Source: a virus. From it: DNA of 64,000 bases. Location: IMG/VR virus record IMGVR_UViG_3300025121_000030, positions 1-64,000 of that record. One strand, 5' to 3'. Under the pieces are notes generated by a model, which was not told where the DNA came from, made no database searches, and worked only from the letters and a program-made list of their open reading frames with translations. Below, one piece after another: positions 60,898 through 64,000 of this stretch; within the stretch, counting starts at the first letter, position 1, and each line of letters opens with the position of its first letter. The translations under genes and the position numbers were made by a program.

Positions 60898-61914
60898 ATG
60901 GCAACACAAGTTTATTTTGAATATAAAATACAAGGTGGATCAACATGGACTGAAACTACTAAACAAACAATAACTGTAACTCAAGATTATGAATTAGATA
61001 TGTCTAATTTGGATATGGGAACTAACTATGAGTATCGTGCGATTGTAAATGATGATGGTTGCATTAATAGTGGCGAAACAATGACTTTTTTTACATGGTC
61101 AGAAGAGATTAATAGTTTTGATTCACTGAGAAGATTATTGTTAGATGATATTTATAATGGTGACAGTTTAAGAAAACTATCTTTGGATGAAATTATTAAT
61201 GGAGATACATTAAGAAAATTAATTTTATCAGAAACTACAAACTTTGATACTCTTAGAAAAATTGCTTATGGTGGTTATTTTAGTGGAAAAACTTATCGTA
61301 GTATTGTTAAATATTATGAAGAATTATTTGATTCATTGAGAAAGTTAGCAATAGATGAGAATATTAATTTTGATTCATTGAGAGCATTAATTTTATCAGA
61401 GGTTGTTGATTTTGATAGTTTGAGATTGTTGATTATGGAAGACAGTGCTAACTTTGATACGTTACGGAAATTAGTAGTTTTGGATGAAAGTGATTATGAT
61501 ACATTAAGAAAATTAATTGACGATAGTAAATTTTCTACTGGTCTACTTAGAATATTGAGATCCGCAACGGCTGAAGAAGATGAAGAAGAAATGGAAACTT
61601 GCTTTGTGTTTTTTAATTCAGAAGAGTCAATAGTTGGAGAAGAATTGGATGTAACAGGGTATTCAGATTGTCTTGTTGAAGTATATTCAAAATTTGGTTC
61701 AACATTTGAGACAATTTTTGAAGGCACAATAGATCAAAATTTTTATCCAATTATGGCTATAAAGTCAAGCGATTTAAGTTTAATTAATAATCCTACTAGT
61801 ATAGGTACACATAATTTAGATGTTACGGGTTTAAAGAAAATCAGATGTTCTCTTAATTCTGTTTTATTTGATAAAATAAGAATGGTAGGAAACTTATTTA
61901 AAGAGAAAGATTAA
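60898..61914 (+). CDS. Virion protein: FnIII-like domain plus 14-residue repeats
   Basis: Residues 1-72 resemble a fibronectin type III domain (YKIQGGSTWTETT, NYEYRAIVNDDG). Residues about 79-226 are about ten exact 14-residue repeats with the pattern x-D-[ST]-L-R-K-L followed by seven residues. Residues 240-338 form a beta domain similar to the next gene. The repeat aligns with that of the 50905 protein (DTLRKL with QTKRNI). AAAGGCTGG precedes the ATG. Likely a fibre or spike component. Confidence 0.7.
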   Translation: MATQVYFEYKIQGGSTWTETTKQTITVTQDYELDMSNLDMGTNYEYRAIVNDDGCINSGETMTFFTWSEEINSFDSLRRLLLDDIYNGDSLRKLSLDEIINGDTLRKLILSETTNFDTLRKIAYGGYFSGKTYRSIVKYYEELFDSLRKLAIDENINFDSLRALILSEVVDFDSLRLLIMEDSANFDTLRKLVVLDESDYDTLRKLIDDSKFSTGLLRILRSATAEEDEEEMETCFVFFNSEESIVGEELDVTGYSDCLVEVYSKFGSTFETIFEGTIDQNFYPIMAIKSSDLSLINNPTSIGTHNLDVTGLKKIRCSLNSVLFDKIRMVGNLFKEKD

Positions 61915-61943
61915 AACAATAAAATAATATTTTAAATAATTAT

Positions 61944-61968
61944 GCTCTACTTTATTAGAGTGTTTTTA
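61944..61968 (+). terminator. Hairpin with T-run
   Basis: GCTCTA and TAGAGT flank CTTTAT and are followed by GTTTTTATTTT. It separates the repeat protein from the next small virion gene. Confidence 0.6.
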
Positions 61969-61989
61969 TTTTAAGGGGTGAATAATTAA

Positions 61990-62322
61990 ATGGGTAATTT
62001 CCCTGTAAAAATACATTATTTCCATAGTAAAGAAGATTCAGCGGTGAACGGAGAAGAATTGGTTGTAGAAAGTGGAATGGAAGTAATTGATGTAGAAATT
62101 ATTAATGATGGAGCCACATTTTTGGTACAGTTTGAAGGATCACTTGATGGTATTAATTGGTATTTATTAAATTGTATTAATTTATCAACATTAGGGACTT
62201 TAACACAAATTATTGTCTCTGGTCTTTTCCAGGTGGATCTATCTGGTTTACATCGTCTTCGTTGCAAAATTAATTCTATCTCGGTTGGCGATATAACTGT
62301 AGTTGGCAGAGCTGTCAATTAG
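61990..62322 (+). CDS. Small virion beta-domain protein, 110 aa
   Basis: All-beta protein (VNGEELVVESGMEVIDVEI, FLVQFEGSLDGINWYLL, LHRLRCKINSI) similar to the C-terminal about 100 residues of the preceding gene product (VGEELDVTGYSDCLVEV, LKKIRCSLNSV). It may be a duplicated and separated domain. AAGGGGTG precedes the ATG. Confidence 0.65.
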   Translation: MGNFPVKIHYFHSKEDSAVNGEELVVESGMEVIDVEIINDGATFLVQFEGSLDGINWYLLNCINLSTLGTLTQIIVSGLFQVDLSGLHRLRCKINSISVGDITVVGRAVN

Positions 62323-62351
62323 TTAATTTTTTAATGAGAGGAATGACTTAA

Positions 62352-62396
62352 ATGATATATATATTAAATAAATCTTCAGGTGGTGATACCTATTGA
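62352..62396 (+). CDS. Possible 14-aa leader peptide
   Basis: ATG 62352, after AGAGGAATG, encodes MIYILNKSSGGDTY. Its TGA (62394-62396) overlaps the TTG start (62393) of the next gene, suggesting translational coupling. Confidence 0.35.
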   Translation: MIYILNKSSGGDTY

Positions 62397-63718
62397 AAAC
62401 TGGAAATTATATAATGGCGTTATTAAAAAAAGCTCAAGAAGGTGGTGGTACTCCATCAAATCTTCCTAATTATTTACCAAGTCAAGAAGATTTTGATAAT
62501 TCTGGAATATTACTTAAGACATATGATGTTACACCTTTAAATGGAGATCGGCGTTTGCGTGAAAACGTAGATAAAATTATTTGGGAAAAATTCTATGATC
62601 CATTGGGTGCTACAGCATATGCATGGCATCAAGTTTCAGATATAGAAATACCAGATGTCACAACATCTAATGATGTTCATTTTATATATTTACGAGGTGA
62701 TGCAGATACAGAAGATAGTGTTAGATTTATGCTTGATAATGGTACTACAAAAATACAAAAATTAGTTGATTCTATTTGGGTTGACGCTTCATTTACTTCT
62801 GGTAGTGCTACTATTAATTTTAGCAATGATGTATCAGTTGGTTCTGTTGGACACCATTTAAATATTTCTTCTAAGTCAACGGGCGAAAAATATTTTGCTA
62901 TACAAATACCATTTAATGATGATGGAACAAAAGATGTAGGCACTCCAAAATTAGGAACAAAAATATTTCGTTCAATTATACAACCAGATGAATCAGGTGA
63001 ATGGATTGGAACTACGTTACGATATGATAGACCAATTACTTCTCAGTTTATATATGATAAATTATATTTTAAAGTAGGTTCTGTAATAGCAACAAAACAT
63101 ATCCGAATACGATTGTATCGTAATATTGAAGATCGTGATCATTTATTTTATGATGAAACATTTAATTATTCTACATTTAGTCCTGCGAATGCTGAAATAA
63201 GTATTAATGTAAAACAAGATGTCTCATATATAAAAGGAATTAATATTATTGCAGTATATGAAAGTGAAGAACCATTTAGTTTTAAAACAAATGTAGATGG
63301 TACAATCCCTTGGATTGCAATGGATCAATGGCTTGAACATCATGAGTACATTCCTAGTTGGGACACATGGGAAGAAAAAACATGGAATACTAATGAAGCC
63401 ATAGTAAAAAATGGGATACTTTATATTTGTCAAGAAAGTGGTTCTCAAACTGGAACTTTTGATAGTAATATATCTGCTGGTAAATGGAAATCTTTAGAAG
63501 ATGTATTGAGTGGAATTGGTGAGAGTAGTAGTGATGATAGTAAAGATTTAGTTGTTAATTACGGAGTTAGTGGCGGTGCTATTACTGATGTGTATAGTAG
63601 TGATTCTTCATCTTTAAATGGTGGTTTATTGAGTGAAGATAATAGTGAGTTTTATATTATAAATGGTGGTACACTAGACAATGATTTTAATTTCCAGTTA
63701 GACGGGGGTACGTTCTAA
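62393..63718 (+). CDS. Tail fibre/baseplate-like structural protein
   Basis: 441 aa, beta-rich. The N-terminus (GGTPSNLPNYLPSQEDFDNSG) looks like a linker; the middle has jelly-roll-like strands (VRFMLDNGTTKIQKL, HLNISSKSTGEKYF). Near residues 345-370 is TWNTNEAIVKNGILYICQESG, a short motif common in fibre connectors. The C-terminus is Ser/Gly/Asp-rich. TTG 62393 follows AGGTGGTG at good spacing; ATG 62414 is weaker. Confidence 0.65.
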   Translation: MKTGNYIMALLKKAQEGGGTPSNLPNYLPSQEDFDNSGILLKTYDVTPLNGDRRLRENVDKIIWEKFYDPLGATAYAWHQVSDIEIPDVTTSNDVHFIYLRGDADTEDSVRFMLDNGTTKIQKLVDSIWVDASFTSGSATINFSNDVSVGSVGHHLNISSKSTGEKYFAIQIPFNDDGTKDVGTPKLGTKIFRSIIQPDESGEWIGTTLRYDRPITSQFIYDKLYFKVGSVIATKHIRIRLYRNIEDRDHLFYDETFNYSTFSPANAEISINVKQDVSYIKGINIIAVYESEEPFSFKTNVDGTIPWIAMDQWLEHHEYIPSWDTWEEKTWNTNEAIVKNGILYICQESGSQTGTFDSNISAGKWKSLEDVLSGIGESSSDDSKDLVVNYGVSGGAITDVYSSDSSSLNGGLLSEDNSEFYIINGGTLDNDFNFQLDGGTF

Positions 63719-63750
63719 AGTTAATGTAAAGGAATGAAGTAAAATTAAAT

Positions 63751-63847
63751 ATGGTTTCTGTATGAGGTTCTAAACTTATATAGAGTAAAACGAAGACACT
63801 GTACTGCTTTACAGTGTCTTTATCCATTTGTAAATCTTTTTATGCAG
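63751..63847 (+). ncRNA. Folded endonuclease leader RNA, copy E (weak)
   Basis: Outer stem ATGG (63751) with CCAT (63824). Stem 3: GACACTGTA (63795) with TACAGTGTC (63810), perfect. Loop CTGC (63804) is complementary to GCAG (63844), only four pairs. Stem 2 is imperfect. The site is correct, just before an endonuclease remnant. Confidence 0.4.
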
Positions 63848-63862
63848 AAAAGGAGAATGAAT

Positions 63863-64000
63863 ATGGGATTGATAACTAAAACTGTAATGGTAAAATGAAA
63901 TGTTAGGAATAAGCAATGGTATGAGTCTAAAGAATATATTTTTACTAAATGGAAAGATGAATTTGAAGTAAAAGTTGAAGATTTAACTAGTGGAAGCACT
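63863..64000 (+). pseudogene. Homing endonuclease start with in-frame TGA
   Basis: The frame MGLITKTVMVK, stop, NVRNKQWYESKEYI, then VKVEDLTSG parallels the N-terminus of the 43257 protein (MGLINETVLVKMNGVNTKHYENLGYI...VKIEDLL). A TGA replaces one codon at residue 12. AAAGGAG precedes the ATG. The window ends before the rest can be judged; decay or recoding are both possible. Confidence 0.6.

Noticed and set aside
63896-63898. General reassignment of TGA to tryptophan
   Set aside because: Other genes use TGG for Trp and end properly at TGA; a single lesion is simpler.
1-64000. CRISPR array or tRNA genes
   Set aside because: No regularly spaced identical repeats with unique spacers and no cloverleaf-forming segment were noticed; a dedicated scan (tRNAscan-SE, CRISPR finder) would be needed to exclude them.

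Overview
The window is very AT-rich DNA with long runs of tightly packed genes and Bacillota-style expression signals: strong AGGAGG ribosome sites, many TTG starts, TTGACA/TATAAT promoters. Recognisable terminase, portal, prohead protease/scaffold, major capsid, head-tail joining, tail-tube and tail-appendage genes show it is part of a large tailed-phage genome. A 3.2-kb gene-free origin/partition-like region and a plasmid-mobilisation-like operon at the left end suggest a phage-plasmid or plasmid-like prophage of a low-GC Gram-positive (Clostridium/Bacillus-like) host. The host is inferred from composition and protein style, not from a database match.

Layout. 0.3-0.7 kb: one minus-strand gene. 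0.73-3.9 kb: no convincing gene, but several repeat families, two exact DnaA-box sequences, a perfect parS/ParB-type palindrome, other dyads and an abrupt change of strand composition. 3.9-7.95 kb, minus strand: ribbon-helix-helix regulator, three small membrane or secreted proteins, an FtsK/TcpA-like ATPase and a replication-relaxation-like protein, resembling a minimal DNA-transfer operon. 8.1-9.0 kb: tyrosine recombinase, divergent from that operon. 9.2-17 kb: GIY-YIG gene, a possible hydrophobic peptide gene, UvrD/FBH1-like helicase, VSR-like endonuclease, and a DNA methyltransferase with an HNH gene inside it in another frame. 17-30 kb: small unknown proteins, a two-barrel (YonO/RdRP-like) RNA polymerase whose catalytic DxDxD motif is split by a group I intron, PIN-PhoH, metallophosphoesterase, ClpP-like protease. 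30-48 kb: packaging, head, neck and tail-tube genes, the last split by an ORF-less intron. 48-63.7 kb: virion appendage proteins, including paralogous beta-sandwich proteins, a beta-helix protein and two proteins built from the same 14-residue repeat. No tape-measure protein is visible, so tail genes probably continue to the right.

Ten intron-borne, gene-embedded or free-standing homing endonuclease genes or fragments lie among the phage genes. Five free-standing ones (34.6, 47.3, 56.3, 58.5, 63.9 kb) are preceded by similar folded leaders: an outer stem, two hairpins, and a hairpin loop complementary to sequence just before the ribosome site. The complementary bases change together between copies.

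Best leads: the origin/parS region with its transfer-like operon; the dual-coding HNH insertion in the methyltransferase; the endonuclease leader RNA; the intron in the polymerase active site; the 14-residue repeat proteins; and the repeated use of AUU/AUA/AUC start codons.
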